In this document: positions 20,411 to 30,251 of the stretch, piece after piece
Layout: each line of letters opens with the position of its first letter
How positions within the stretch are numbered: the first letter of the stretch is position 1
Notes under the pieces: generated by a model
What the model saw: the letters and a program-made list of their open reading frames with translations, nothing else
What the model was told of the DNA's origin: nothing
Database searches by the model: none
Source of the DNA: Mesostigma viride
Lineage: Eukaryota; Streptophyta; Mesostigmatophyceae; Mesostigmatales; Mesostigmataceae
DNA: 64,000 nucleotides
Assembly: GCA_009746045.1 (NCBI GenBank)
Contig: RPFO01000312.1
Coordinates: 1,757,639-1,821,638, forward strand
Direction of reading: 5' to 3'
Made by a program: the position numbers and the translations under genes

Positions 20411-23400
20411 GCGACGTGGACCTCTGCTTCGGTTGCAAGCACCCCCGCCATCTGCCCCCCGGCACGTGGTGCGACCGGCAGGACAAGGCTCCAAAAGGAT
20501 GTACGTCCTCACAGCACGCCTATGTGGATTTATATGATCTCATTATCATTGGGGATAAAGACAAGGGACTGCTAGATTTTGAGGCAGCTCAGAAAATCTC
20601 CTCCACGTATAATGTGATACTGCCCTACCTCAAAGCTCTTACCCCAGCTGCTGTTGACACAGTAGACTTAAGGGAACTAGCAACCCAGCTCCACATAGCC
20701 ATGGGTCATGAGGTGGTGGCAGAAAAGATTGCCAGAAGAGCAGGAGGTTCACGACTCAGGAATGCTGTCAGGTTGGCTAGAAAACACTGCCAGCAATGTC
20801 AGTTCCATGGCCCAAAACCTCCCAAATGGCATGTCGCAACACCACCCACCCAAAGGGGAATAATTGTGGGTGATGTCGTGCATATCGATGGTGAACAATA
20901 TCTGATCCTAAAAGACACATGGTCCAGATTCACTGTCATGGAACCCCTACCTGGCATGGCTAAAGAGCAACTGCGTGCAGCACTTGTGATAGCATTGCCC
21001 AGATTCTACCCAGTTGACACTATACTGCTTGATCAACAGTTTAGCTGTCTGGCTGAGTGTGAAGGATGGGATGCTAATATTGAGATTGCTGGATTGCAAG
21101 ATCATGAAGGGCAGGGTGTCATTGAAAGAACCATCAGGTCAGTCAAAACTTTAGTGGCGAAATCCACTGACCTGAAAGCCACATCTGGAAGCTATGCTGA
21201 CAGAGCACTGTGGTGCAGTGAAATCTGTGCTACACTTAACCTTAGACCTGTGTTGCATGCACCATGGGGGGAAATCCTTCCCATTGGCTTACAGGCAGGT
21301 GTGTACCCTCCAGAGGTATTAGCTCTGTATAACACAGTAAGAGCTAAAGTGGCTGATAAGCTAGCTGAAAAGGACATAACACACCCCAGAACAGTATTCC
21401 AACTGGGTGAACAAGTCCTATATTTCAAAGAAACCAAACATGGCAAGACAGGCATGTGGTATGGTCCGTGCACTGTTCTAAGAATGACCAAAAAAGGAAA
21501 AAATATGGATATTCGAAGTTTGGAAACAGGGAGAAAACACAGGGTGAGCAGTCATAGAGTTAAGAAGTATTTCCCTCCTTTGGCAGACGTGCCAGGGGAA
21601 GAGTCCTTGAACATGGATTCCCTCCTTAACTCTGGTGAGCAAGCAGAACCACCCAGCATTCCAACACCAGGAGCTGATGATGGCACTACCACACCCTCTG
21701 TCATTCCTCCACCCCTCAGTGAGGTACGTGTCACCCCACAACCTGGTGTAAGTCCCTCTGGGCAGAGTTCAACCAGGCATGAGGTACCAGAGCAAAACAA
21801 AGGCAATCCAGCTGAGTTCAAATCCAAGCTAGAAAAAGCCCTGGCAGCTCTGCATAAGGCTCACAAGAGCAAGGCTAAACAAGCCTCAGGTTTGGCCAAG
21901 GTCTCTGCTGTGTGCTCCGATTATAGCCAGGAATCCTGCATCCTAGCTGTGGACACTCAGGCACAGGTCAGTGTGATCAGTGCACAAGCCATTCCTGGTC
22001 TGCAACTTGCACCCTCACCATGGACACAGGTGCAAGATTTTTCAGGCAAAACAACCTTAGATGTGTTGGGTCAAGTAATGATCCCCATACTTGGCATCCA
22101 GACACCTTTCCAGGTAGTGGAAGGGTACATGGGCAATGCTTTGTTGGGAGAACCCTTTATCTCTTACCCAGGTGTCACCATCACTGCTAGCCAGCTGCGT
22201 GTGACTGGGGTAGGAGCCATTCCCTTGGATCACTACAAGATTCCATTGTCCCAACTGGTTCATGGATTAGATGCCTATATCAAGGCCATTAACATCAAAT
22301 ATGGGCCAGGTGAAATCCCTGACCTAGAGAAAAAGGTGCACAATCAAAGGCCACACCCGCAGTCCTTTGGGGTTGGAAAGTGGGACTTAGCCATGCACTC
22401 TCCTCACAACTATGATGCTCTAATCCAACAATGCAAAACACAAAAAGGGTTTCAAAAATGGATCCAAGCCATTAGGCACCAAGCCCGCGAAGAGTGGGTG
22501 CTGCCAAACCCTAAGCATCCTGACTATAAGCCACCTGTCACTCCTGTCTGGGAAATTCCAGAAGGTGCCAAAAAGTTGAGACTCAAGTTTGTGCTAAAAC
22601 ACAAGGCACAGCCAGTAGGCTCACCTATATATCATGCTAGGCCATGTGTGACAGAATTAAAAGGCATGTCAAAACTGTCCAAGGGTGAACTCTACACTCC
22701 TGGGCTGCAGCAAACATCCCTCAGGATACTGCTCTCTGTCTTCCTCCACCATCTCAATGCTGGCCAAGATTATGCCTGCAAAGCTACTGATATCAAAAGG
22801 GCTTTCCTTAGAGGGGACCCTGATAAAGCGCAAGATGTGTGGAAGGGTCAGGTCTATGTGGTTCCCACCCCTGCTGCATGGGCACATGATATTGATGAGC
22901 CATATCTACTCCTAAATCTAGGGGTGGAAGGTTTGCAAAGTGCTCCCACTATCTTCAGAAAATCAGCAGAAGAGGTGTTCAAGAAACTTAATGCCACTTA
23001 TGATGATCTGGACCCTTGTCTCTTTGCTGTGCCCACACCCTCTGGCTTGCTCCTGTTTGTGTGGCATGGTGATGACCAACTGATTTGTGGACCAAGAGCT
23101 GAAGTTGACAAGTTCATTCAGCAGGTTCAGCAGTCATATGAGATTGGAAAGCAGACAGAGCTGGGGCCAGAACCCCTACAGTTCTGTGGCATAATGCTAG
23201 CACTGGAAGAGCAACAGGAACAGTGGGTGTGTACTCTATCCCCGCCTGCCCAGTACTTAGAAGAATGCCTAGAGCTGCTTGATATTCCGTGCATTCCTGC
23301 TCACATGTGTGCTACTGTCAAAGGAAAATTAGGGTGGCTGAGTGCTATCTGTGCACCTCATCTGGCAGTGGTCAGCAGGATTGATGACACAGTATTACAA

Positions 23401-24000
23401 ACCATGAAACCTAAGGATCTCCAGAAGCTACTAAAGGCTGGACCTTCCCTTGTCATTCATCCACTCAACCTCATGGAAGATATTCACATTAACTGTCTGA
23501 TGGACAGCTCCATGGAGAGTAGGGTAATAACAAAAATGGATGCCAGGGAGGCTGGGGTGTTCTTCCTTACCAACAAGGGAGACTATATGTCCATGGTGTC
23601 GTGGTACAGCAGATTGCATCGCAGAAAAGCTGTTGGCAGTAACTCTGCTGAGTGCCGTGCTGTGGTGTCTGCTGTGCAGCATGCTCGATCCCTTCAGCAC
23701 ATACTAACCTGGTTGCAAACTCAGGCTGGCAGCAAGGCTGATGTGCATGCTCACTTACACACTGACAGTCAGTCAGTCATTAGTTTCCTTAACAAGAAAT
23801 CTGTGACTGCTGCTGTGCATACTGATCTGGACTGGGTGATTTTGAAACAGGAAACAAGCTATTTTTCCAGCTGGCAGCATCTGCCAGACGAGGAGAACCT
23901 GGCTGACGCATTGACCAAGATTCCGTCATTAGCAGCAACCCAGTACCAGCTTCTGTGTGATGCAATGAATCCCTATCTGTCTAGTCAGACAAATGGATGA
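20041..24000 (+). CDS. pol: Copia Pol: zinc knuckles, integrase, protease, reverse transcriptase, RNase H
   Basis: This frame is -1 relative to gag and overlaps it by 370 bp; the start shown is the first ATG of the open frame, not a proven initiator. Knuckle 1 is CTRCGTKGHQRADC (20350-20391) and a second Cys/His motif is at 20427-20474. Integrase follows: HHCC (H near 20692 and 20707, CQQC near 20788-20799), then D283 (20887), D331 (21031) and E362 (21124). Next is a retropepsin-like segment LAVDTQAQVSVIS with D638 (21952) and ALLGEPF (22138-22158). RT has DIKRAFLRGD (D917) and HGDD (23068-23079; D1011, D1012). RNase H has AECRAVVSA, HTDSQS and ENLADALTK, ending at the stop at 24000. Known copia order is protease-integrase-RT; here protease sits between integrase and RT. 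The catalytic Gly of DTG is replaced by Gln. Confidence 0.9.
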   Translation: MERFPGGDEPYPRLPDSPGYRCSVCNPNPQGPTDPREGARKKAPARGAAGRPVQEGQGQPAPRPAGTACSAQAKPVEAAHPPHTCPTHPCTHCSAPHAGPKNKCTRCGTKGHQRADCKWNPAVGDVDLCFGCKHPRHLPPGTWCDRQDKAPKGCTSSQHAYVDLYDLIIIGDKDKGLLDFEAAQKISSTYNVILPYLKALTPAAVDTVDLRELATQLHIAMGHEVVAEKIARRAGGSRLRNAVRLARKHCQQCQFHGPKPPKWHVATPPTQRGIIVGDVVHIDGEQYLILKDTWSRFTVMEPLPGMAKEQLRAALVIALPRFYPVDTILLDQQFSCLAECEGWDANIEIAGLQDHEGQGVIERTIRSVKTLVAKSTDLKATSGSYADRALWCSEICATLNLRPVLHAPWGEILPIGLQAGVYPPEVLALYNTVRAKVADKLAEKDITHPRTVFQLGEQVLYFKETKHGKTGMWYGPCTVLRMTKKGKNMDIRSLETGRKHRVSSHRVKKYFPPLADVPGEESLNMDSLLNSGEQAEPPSIPTPGADDGTTTPSVIPPPLSEVRVTPQPGVSPSGQSSTRHEVPEQNKGNPAEFKSKLEKALAALHKAHKSKAKQASGLAKVSAVCSDYSQESCILAVDTQAQVSVISAQAIPGLQLAPSPWTQVQDFSGKTTLDVLGQVMIPILGIQTPFQVVEGYMGNALLGEPFISYPGVTITASQLRVTGVGAIPLDHYKIPLSQLVHGLDAYIKAINIKYGPGEIPDLEKKVHNQRPHPQSFGVGKWDLAMHSPHNYDALIQQCKTQKGFQKWIQAIRHQAREEWVLPNPKHPDYKPPVTPVWEIPEGAKKLRLKFVLKHKAQPVGSPIYHARPCVTELKGMSKLSKGELYTPGLQQTSLRILLSVFLHHLNAGQDYACKATDIKRAFLRGDPDKAQDVWKGQVYVVPTPAAWAHDIDEPYLLLNLGVEGLQSAPTIFRKSAEEVFKKLNATYDDLDPCLFAVPTPSGLLLFVWHGDDQLICGPRAEVDKFIQQVQQSYEIGKQTELGPEPLQFCGIMLALEEQQEQWVCTLSPPAQYLEECLELLDIPCIPAHMCATVKGKLGWLSAICAPHLAVVSRIDDTVLQTMKPKDLQKLLKAGPSLVIHPLNLMEDIHINCLMDSSMESRVITKMDAREAGVFFLTNKGDYMSMVSWYSRLHRRKAVGSNSAECRAVVSAVQHARSLQHILTWLQTQAGSKADVHAHLHTDSQSVISFLNKKSVTAAVHTDLDWVILKQETSYFSSWQHLPDEENLADALTKIPSLAATQYQLLCDAMNPYLSSQTNG
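20279..20288 (+). promoter_or_regulatory. Candidate -1 frameshift site (C8 run) between gag and pol
   Basis: A run of eight C (20280-20287) lies in the gag-pol overlap before the first zinc knuckle, and a homopolymer allows -1 slippage. A G6 run near 20176 is an alternative. Whether this is programmed, a mutation or a sequencing error is open. Confidence 0.35.
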
Positions 24001-24365
24001 TGAAATAGGGCACTCCAGACTAATGGTGCAGACTATGGTCTTTCCCAGCTGGTGGCAACTTGGCAACAAACATAATAATTTCTTGATGTGCCCCCTGGTT
24101 TTTCCATAGCCACTCATCACTCCACTGACTTGTACAAACAGGGGATCCTAGGTTCAGAAACCTCAAAGACACTGTCAGATTTAAAGGCAATGGGGTCTGT
24201 GGGCGCTTTAATTCACAACGTCCATTGTGGTCTGATATGAGTTTTCCTGTACCAATGTCTTATTCATGATATTGCCAAGTACCTGAAAAAAACAAAAAGG
24301 AATAAAAACTGGAGGTGCAGCACTGATGCCTTAAAAAAAAAAAAAAAAAAAAAGAATAAAACTGG

Positions 24366-24808
24366 AGTTAGCCTCTAGTCGTGGACATAGGCTAAGTACC
24401 AGATAGCAATGTGCTATCTGGGGTTTCGCACGTGTAGGCTCGGTCAGAAGTCCCGGCTATATGTGATTCGGCAGGCTAGACTATTCGATAGCCGAGTCCT
24501 GGTGACGGACGCCAGTACCCAAGTAGGATTGGCGGTACGGCGTCGCCAGTACCCACTCGGGACTGACATTGAGGTGTCGGACGTTGGACTAAGGTCCTGA
24601 GAGTCTAGCAGTGGCGTCGCGCCACTCAGGCTGCACCACAGAGCCCAACGGCCACTGTCGGCTGCTCCAGACGTGGCGGCCAGGCAGAGCGTTGCTTGTC
24701 GACAATGCTAAATGCCCTTGTGCACGTTGGGTGCGGGGCTTGTGATTTATTGTAATAAACACATGCGTTAGGCCATTGAGCATTGAGAGGTCCATTCGTT
24801 TATTAACT
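24366..24808 (+). repeat. 3' LTR of copia element, shared with a truncated tandem copy
   Basis: The copy of 17504-17946 is preceded by an A-rich/purine tract (24332-24365) fitting a polypurine tract. It is followed not by host DNA but by another copy of the internal leader and gag start. Confidence 0.85.
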
Positions 24809-25444
24809 TGAATTAAAGTCGTTTACCATAGACAAAATCATGGGAGATCCTATTATGCCAGGCCTGAAATTCAAAAAGAAGCGGATAGATGATGCTGGCT
24901 GGCAGACGGTGCCAACAGTAGAGGAGAAGGCTGCGGCCAAGAAAATTAAAAAAGCAAGAAGGGCGCAGGCGGAGCAGGAACAGCTAGTGGCTAGGCAGCT
25001 AGCGACAGCAATGGCTCAGCAAAGCGTCAAGGCAGCCGCCCAAGAGCGGCAGCTGGCAGCCCTGCAAAAACAGGTAACCTCCTTGGCCGAACAGGCCGAA
25101 AAATCTGTTTTTTCTAGCCCAGCTAGCTCGCAAAAATCCGTAAGCAGTATGCGGTCCCCCAGCCCTCAGGCAAGCCCCGCTGACCTCCCCGCTAAGGCAC
25201 CGTCCCAACCTCCTCAGGAGGAGGGCGGAATAGCCAAAAGCGGTGGAGAACAAGCGGGGGTGCCGATCGTCCCCTCATCCGCTCAGAAAGCGGGGGGGTA
25301 CGAGAGGAAGCTGAAGAGGGACGCATACATGTTCAAAATGCGGACCAAGAAGGTCCCAGGACCCGTCATCGGCAGCATTCAGCTGTCTGATGACGAGGTC
25401 ACCCTCTCCCCAGGGGTTTCTGATGGGGAGATTGAGATGAATCC
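24809..25444 (+). pseudogene. Truncated second copia copy: leader and first part of gag
   Basis: The sequence is the same as 17947-18582 and carries the gag start at 24840 and about 201 gag codons. Homology stops at 25444, after which the frame reads 17 foreign residues to a stop at 25496. It arises from a tandem insertion or unequal LTR recombination with later deletion. Confidence 0.9.
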
Positions 25445-25744
25445 CTCTATCAAAAGTTACTACATTTCTTCATATTGTCTTTGTACTTGCCGTTGAACAT
25501 GATTCAGATATGGCACTGATGTATAGTTTGTTTGTAAACGTGCTGTGCATGTATGGTGACTGTTGGTTGGCACCCTTACAGACCCTTTGGAAAACTTCAA
25601 AGTGGATGGTATGGCCTTCAGCCTGCCCAGCCGTGGCGAGCCTAGATGCCCAAGGCCTCGCTGGCGGTCCCTAGTGGTGGCATGTCTGTCGCAACTGGCA
25701 CGGTGACCCCACGCGTGGCGCACCCGTACACCTCACAATGTTAG

Positions 25745-26484
25745 ATGATGCATCCAGTGATCGATGTCGATAGTGACATGGAATTGATTTGGACGATCTT
25801 CTTGAGGAATGCGCTGACCCTTCCAAGCCTCTTAGTATGGCCCAAGCTATATAGTATGGGTGCCCTTGCTCCTCGTGAACTTCCCCGTCAAGCCCCTCGC
25901 CTCGATCCCTACCGTGCAATCAAGATTCCGCCGACACCCCGCTGTCCTCGCTGCCCGCACACGCTTGCGCCGCAGGCGCGACCCGGCCGCCAAGCCTCGC
26001 TTGCGTGCCGCCCTTGACGCTGCATATGCCAAGGCCAACCAAGGATGAGGCAACTGCCAAGCTTATCGTGGTCATCAACGAGTGCAAGCGCAAGAATGAT
26101 GGTATTAAAGGGCATGTGGCATTACATCTATCGGCTTGCCGGTCGCTTTCGTATCCGTGTTGACCTCCGTGGCCCTTACGAACACCACCTCAAGCTTTGG
26201 ACGGATGCCACCATGGCGATTCTCGGCGCGGCCCGGCCACCCCCTCCGCTATACCACCTACGGTGGCTGCACGCCGGGCCGGGGGCTGCGGCCGGTCCGA
26301 GCCATCTCCCTTGCCCCCCAACTGCCGATGAGGATTACATGGTTGGTGCCCTTTGTGGCTTGTTAGCCAATATAAATGACATGCCCCCCTTCACTGCAGC
26401 AGAATTTGATGACGCTGTCAAGCGCCTTCGCTTTGATGCGGCTGTCGGTGCTGATAACCTGCCTGCAGGCTGCAGCTGTGGTTA
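25745..26484 (+). pseudogene. LINE ORF2 fragment (region before and start of RT)
   Basis: Broken plus-strand frames. Near the end, PPFTAAEFDDAVKRLRFDAA + VGADNLPA is the typical entry to non-LTR reverse transcriptases ('FT..E...A...L....A.G.D.LPA'). The same motif recurs in the next LINE copy at 27598-27680. Upstream, several frames with stops carry Arg/Ala/Pro-rich sequence. The copy ends abruptly near 26484, before the catalytic RT motifs. Confidence 0.5.
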
Positions 26485-26884
26485 AACTTGAGGATGAGTA
26501 TAATGTACACTTTTAATACCTAGGAATGGGGGCACCCTTTTGCATGATGATCAGGGCGTGTGTTTCGAGCCTAACTGGCCGGGAAGTGTCTAGTGGTGAG
26601 CACCATTGCCGCGATCGCTCAGACTCCCACCATTTACGAGGAAATACGCAAATGGAAAACCACTGAAAAGGTCTAGCTCATCGGTCATTACGTTAGCCAT
26701 GCCATGTTTCGAAACGTCCAAGAACTGCACACCGTGCAAAGGCAAAAATCTGGAGGACATCACTTTCGAATTATGTGCAGCGTGAACCAACCCCCCACGT
26801 ATGCCAGAAAACATAATGTATACTGTAGCTCGCGACGGTGGGGGCAACGAATTCATCCAGTGCCAAGCTGGGAACGGCCGCAAC
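26485..26884. other. Unassigned stretch
   Basis: No supported gene. Small ORFs only. Confidence 0.3.
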
Positions 26885-27170
26885 TTAATTAATTAATTAA
26901 TTAATTAATTAATTAATTAATTAATTAATTAATTAAGAACATCACTAGCTCCGTTGGGAGTATGCATAGCACATATCCCTGAGAAGGGGCATATGGCTTG
27001 TAATACATTCTGGCTACTTCCTGCACTTGGGTAGGGTGTAAACTACACAAGCTCTGGGTGCACAAAGTGCACCTGCACCACCATGAATCCATGATGTATC
27101 AGAGCTCAAAGGCTTGGCATGGGGTGGAAGATCATCATGGCTAAACAATGGCTAGGGCATGCATGACCCG
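26885..27170 (-). mobile_element. Family A retroelement 3' end with (TTAA)13 tail
   Basis: Read on the minus strand, sequence shared with 44143-44440 (for example 'gccatatgccccttctcaggg') ends in the stem-loop 'actcccaacggagc' and then a 52-bp (TTAA)n tract (26885-26936). The same stem-loop and an AT tail close the LINE copies at 30252-30290 and 32614-32816, so this is the 3' end of a 5'-truncated LINE or a SINE using that 3' end. Confidence 0.65.
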
Positions 27171-28986
27171 CACCTTCAAAGAACAGCTAGTAGAGGATAT
27201 GGGGGGCCTGGACCACTCGGCCATCCTGCAGGCGACCAAGGAGCAGGAGGACCTCCATGTCCGCGAGTACTTCGCCCACCTCAAGGACCAGCACGGCAAG
27301 TACACCTGGACCCGCCTGCGTCACGCCCAACGGCCCGCCGGCGCCGCGCAGCCGGCGCCGCGGACGCTCAGACTCTGGCTCACCGCAGCAGCAGCTCGAC
27401 CAGTGGTATTGAATCCTCCCAGTCCCGGCTGCTCGGCGCCCCCCCGCCGCCTAAAGCTCCGCCGCTTGGCCCTCTGGCAGCCGCGCGCCTGGCAGTAGCG
27501 CCTGCGGACGTCCCTGCGCCGCCCACGCCGCCCGCCGCTGAGCAGGACTACACGTACCCGGCCCTGACGAAACCCCTGGCCGACCCCAACGAGCTACCGC
27601 CGTTCACCGAGCTCGAGCTGAGCACCCCGCCAAGCAACTCCGCTTCTACGCCGCCGTTGGACCTGACCAGCTCCCCGCCCCGGTGATTAAGCTGACGGCG
27701 CTCTGTTCATGCTTGGGGTTCCTGCTTGACGTCTGCAATTAACCGGATCCTGCTTGCCGACGCGCCGCCGATTCCTGAGTGGCAGCACAGCTACCGTATT
27801 ATGCTGTACAAAAACAAAGGTTCCCCTGACCACCCCGCCAACTACCGAGGAGTCTGCATCGATCCAGAGCGCCGCACTCAAGTTGTTCATGCGCATGATC
27901 TTCAACCGCCTTCGTTCTGCTCTCGACCGTCACCTATAGGGGAAAGTCAAATGGGCTTTCATCTTGGGCGCAACACCGTCATGGCCATCTTCGTCGCGCG
28001 TCGCCTCTTCGAGGAAATTGCTCTGACCTGCAACCTGGTGAGTTTCCCGCCATCCTGATCTTCGTCGACTTCATCAAGGCTTTTGATTCTGTCCTCTGGG
28101 ACGCCCTATATGGGCTGTCCTTGCTCGCGCTCGCGTCCCCACTCCCCTGATTATCGTCATCCGCACACTGTTTGAGGGGTCGACCACTTCGGTGCGCACT
28201 CAACACGGCTTTACCCCGCCATGCCCACTGCAGACCGGTGTCTGGCAGGGTTGCGCCGCCTGTCGCCGTACCTGTTTATTATTGTAGTGGATTATGTTAT
28301 GCGCCAGGCACGTGCTCGCTTTGCTAGCATTGCAGGCCGTGCCGCTGGCCTAGCGATCACGAACGAGCTTGCATGGAGAAGGGGGGCTGACTAACAAGCA
28401 GAATTTACTAGCTGACAGGTCTCATTTATGCCGTCAGACGACATCACGCTCATCGAGAAGCCGGAGTCTGCCCAACTTTGGCTGGACTGCCTGGCGCTCG
28501 AGGCTCGGGCGGTTGGTCTAGAAATCAGCCCCAAAACGAAGGCCCTGGCCGCCTCGGCATGGCAGGGCCCCCACTCACACTCCGCCTCTTAGACGACACC
28601 GAGGTCAACTACCCTACTTCAGGCCGGCCGCTTCAAGCTCAGTCGGTGCAGTCATGGCTTCCCGACTGCGAGGACGACCTGACGACACGGATCGGCATGG
28701 CGTGGTGGGCGCAACTCCATGACCACCGCCGCTGGTGGAGCAACCCCGCCCTACCCCGGATCGTCAAGCGTGACCTCTTAACAAGGTCGTCATTCTGACG
28801 ATCCTGACCTACGGCGCCGAGACCTGGACGCTGACGCAGGAGCTGGAGCAACGACTCGACGGCAACGTCACCAAGATGCTGCGCAAGGCCCTCAACATCC
28901 CCTTTGGTTTGCACATTAGTAATGAGGATTTGTACACTGATTTGCCCTATGTTTCCCACATTATTAGGCACAGGCGCCTGGGCCTA

Positions 28987-29304
28987 ATTAATTAATTAAT
29001 TAAACACGTGCTCCCGTTGGGGAGTCACGGAGCACCGAAGTGCTTGTAATCCCTGTGTGTGCACTACAGGAGAAAGGGCAGAGACCCCTGGCAGTCTCCT
29101 TCATGCCAAAGGCATGCCACAGCTGCATTCGGGCGCGCTAGCGAAACGGACGCGCTAACGATCCGGCAAACTGTGGGTGCAATAAGACCCATGTAAGCGT
29201 AGCATAACAGGTATAGCGTGGGCAAGTAATCTGAACATAGCCAGGGCGTAGCATGGCTGTACTAGGACTAGGCTAAGGCTAAAAGGCCGGCCACAGCTGC
29301 ATAT
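28987..29304 (-). mobile_element. 318-bp SINE-like element with 11-bp target duplication
   Basis: It is inserted in LINE ORF2 and flanked by GCCTGGGCCTA (28976-28986 and 29305-29315). Removing it rejoins ...RHRRLGL to AGHMHLARTDQ in frame. On the minus strand it ends in 'gctccgtgactccccaacgg' plus 'gagcacgtg' and a (TTAA)4 tail. A second copy, full length, is at 47650-47990 (+). An 11-bp duplication and 3' tail are typical of LINE-driven retroposition. No tRNA-like promoter is obvious. Confidence 0.8.
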
Positions 29305-29748
29305 GCCTGGGCCTAGCCGGGCATATGCACCTGGCCCGCACAGATCAGGTAGACACATCAGATAGACTAGCTGGCACCAAACCCGCCCAGCCTGGGCGAT
29401 ATGTCCTCACCTGGCGTGCCCCAGGCCGCGCGCGGCAGGGCTGCCACCCGTGGACTTTTCGTGATAGACTCGGCATGGACATGTGCTACACTAGACGTGA
29501 TGGGCTCACACCCGGGCAGCCTCAGGGTTTGTCTGTAGTATGGAGGCAGATGGTACGCAAGGATAGATGGCAAATAGTGATGAAGGAGACCACCCCCAAG
29601 TCGGTGGGGGCTCCGCGTGTGACCGCGTATGGCATTCATAGCGATTCGGGCCGCGCGGTGCCCACAACCCTGTACGTAACTAGGACCTAGATATAGCTTT
29701 CACCATCCATTCCATCCCATGTTCCCCTCCCACTGAGGACTTACGCTC

Positions 29749-29835
29749 TATTAATTAATTAATTAATTAATTAATTAATTAATTAACTAATTAACTAATT
29801 AACTAATTAAGTAATTAATTAATTAATTAATTAAT
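29749..29835. repeat. (TTAA)n tract, about 85 bp
   Basis: Mostly TTAA repeats with a few CTAA units in the middle. It interrupts the C-terminal part of the LINE at 27148-30145 and is probably the tail of a 5'-truncated insert. Confidence 0.9.
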
Positions 29836-30145
29836 GGGGGGCCTGGGCCTCTCTGTGATTTGGAACAAGATGATGGACATGGCCAAGTGGGCCCAGGTCG
29901 TAGAGGACAACGACCCCCCCCGGCCGTGCATGGGGAAGCGCCCGCGTTTGCAAACACGCGGGAAGCACGCCAGACGACAGGTCCCGTAGGGTACTATAGA
30001 GAGCTTACTTAGACTAGAGTTGGCTAGTGATGCTGTAGAAGAAGTCCTAGACCGGTAGGAGTTGTGTGTCCCCATCCATCCATCCATCCATCGGGGTTAA
30101 TTAATGCTCCGTGACTCCCCAACGGGAGCACGAGTCTAATTAATT

Positions 30146-30251
30146 AATTAGTTAATGCATGGCTTCTCCGCAGAGAGTAGCTCTCTGCATGGGCACAGCA
30201 TAACTAAATAAAGCTAGGCATCATCTGGTGTGTGGCACATATCATAGGCGC
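30146..30251. other. Short dispersed-repeat fragment between LINE copies
   Basis: It contains 'gcatggcttctccgcagaga' with 'gtagctctctgc', also found at 44380-44405, so it belongs to family A. No ORF. Confidence 0.4.

Larger units (their letters stand above)
17504..24808 (+). mobile_element. Ty1/copia LTR retrotransposon, full length (7.3 kb)
   Basis: LTRs 17504-17946 and 24366-24808 (443 bp) differ by at least one base (c at about 17931, t at the matching place near 24793). The ends are AGTTA...TAACT. Gag (17978-20410) and Pol (overlapping frame to 24000) fill the interior. A purine tract with 22 A then 'gaataaaactgg' sits directly before the right LTR. RT and RNase H motifs place it in copia (Pseudoviridae-like), but the protease lies after the integrase. 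The right LTR continues into a second, truncated internal region (24809-25444), so this is a tandem array sharing one LTR. No target duplication is visible because of that arrangement. Confidence 0.9.
27148..30145 (+). pseudogene. LINE ORF2: reverse transcriptase and C-terminal region, broken
   Basis: The plus strand, across several frames, shows PPFTELELS..., then NRILLADAPPIPEWQHSYRI, SPDHPANYRGVCID (RT region 0/1), QMGFHLGRNTVMAIF, FVDFIKAFDSV (motif A with the catalytic Asp), TGVWQGC (motif B) and a DDITLIEKPES stretch preceded by LIYA (motif C, one base off frame near 28433). Next are LEARAVGLEISPKTKAL, then TYGAETWTLTQELEQRLDGN and SNEDLYTDLPYVSHIIRHRR. After a nested insertion (28987-29304) the frame resumes with HLARTDQVDTSDRLAG and LTW. 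A basic C-terminus (KWAQVVEDNDPPRPCMGKRP near 29880-29945) follows beyond a (TTAA)n tract. The copy ends with a stem-loop (30103-30130) and TAAT tail. It is inactive, with many shifts. The RT would copy LINE RNA at a nicked target site. Confidence 0.8.
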
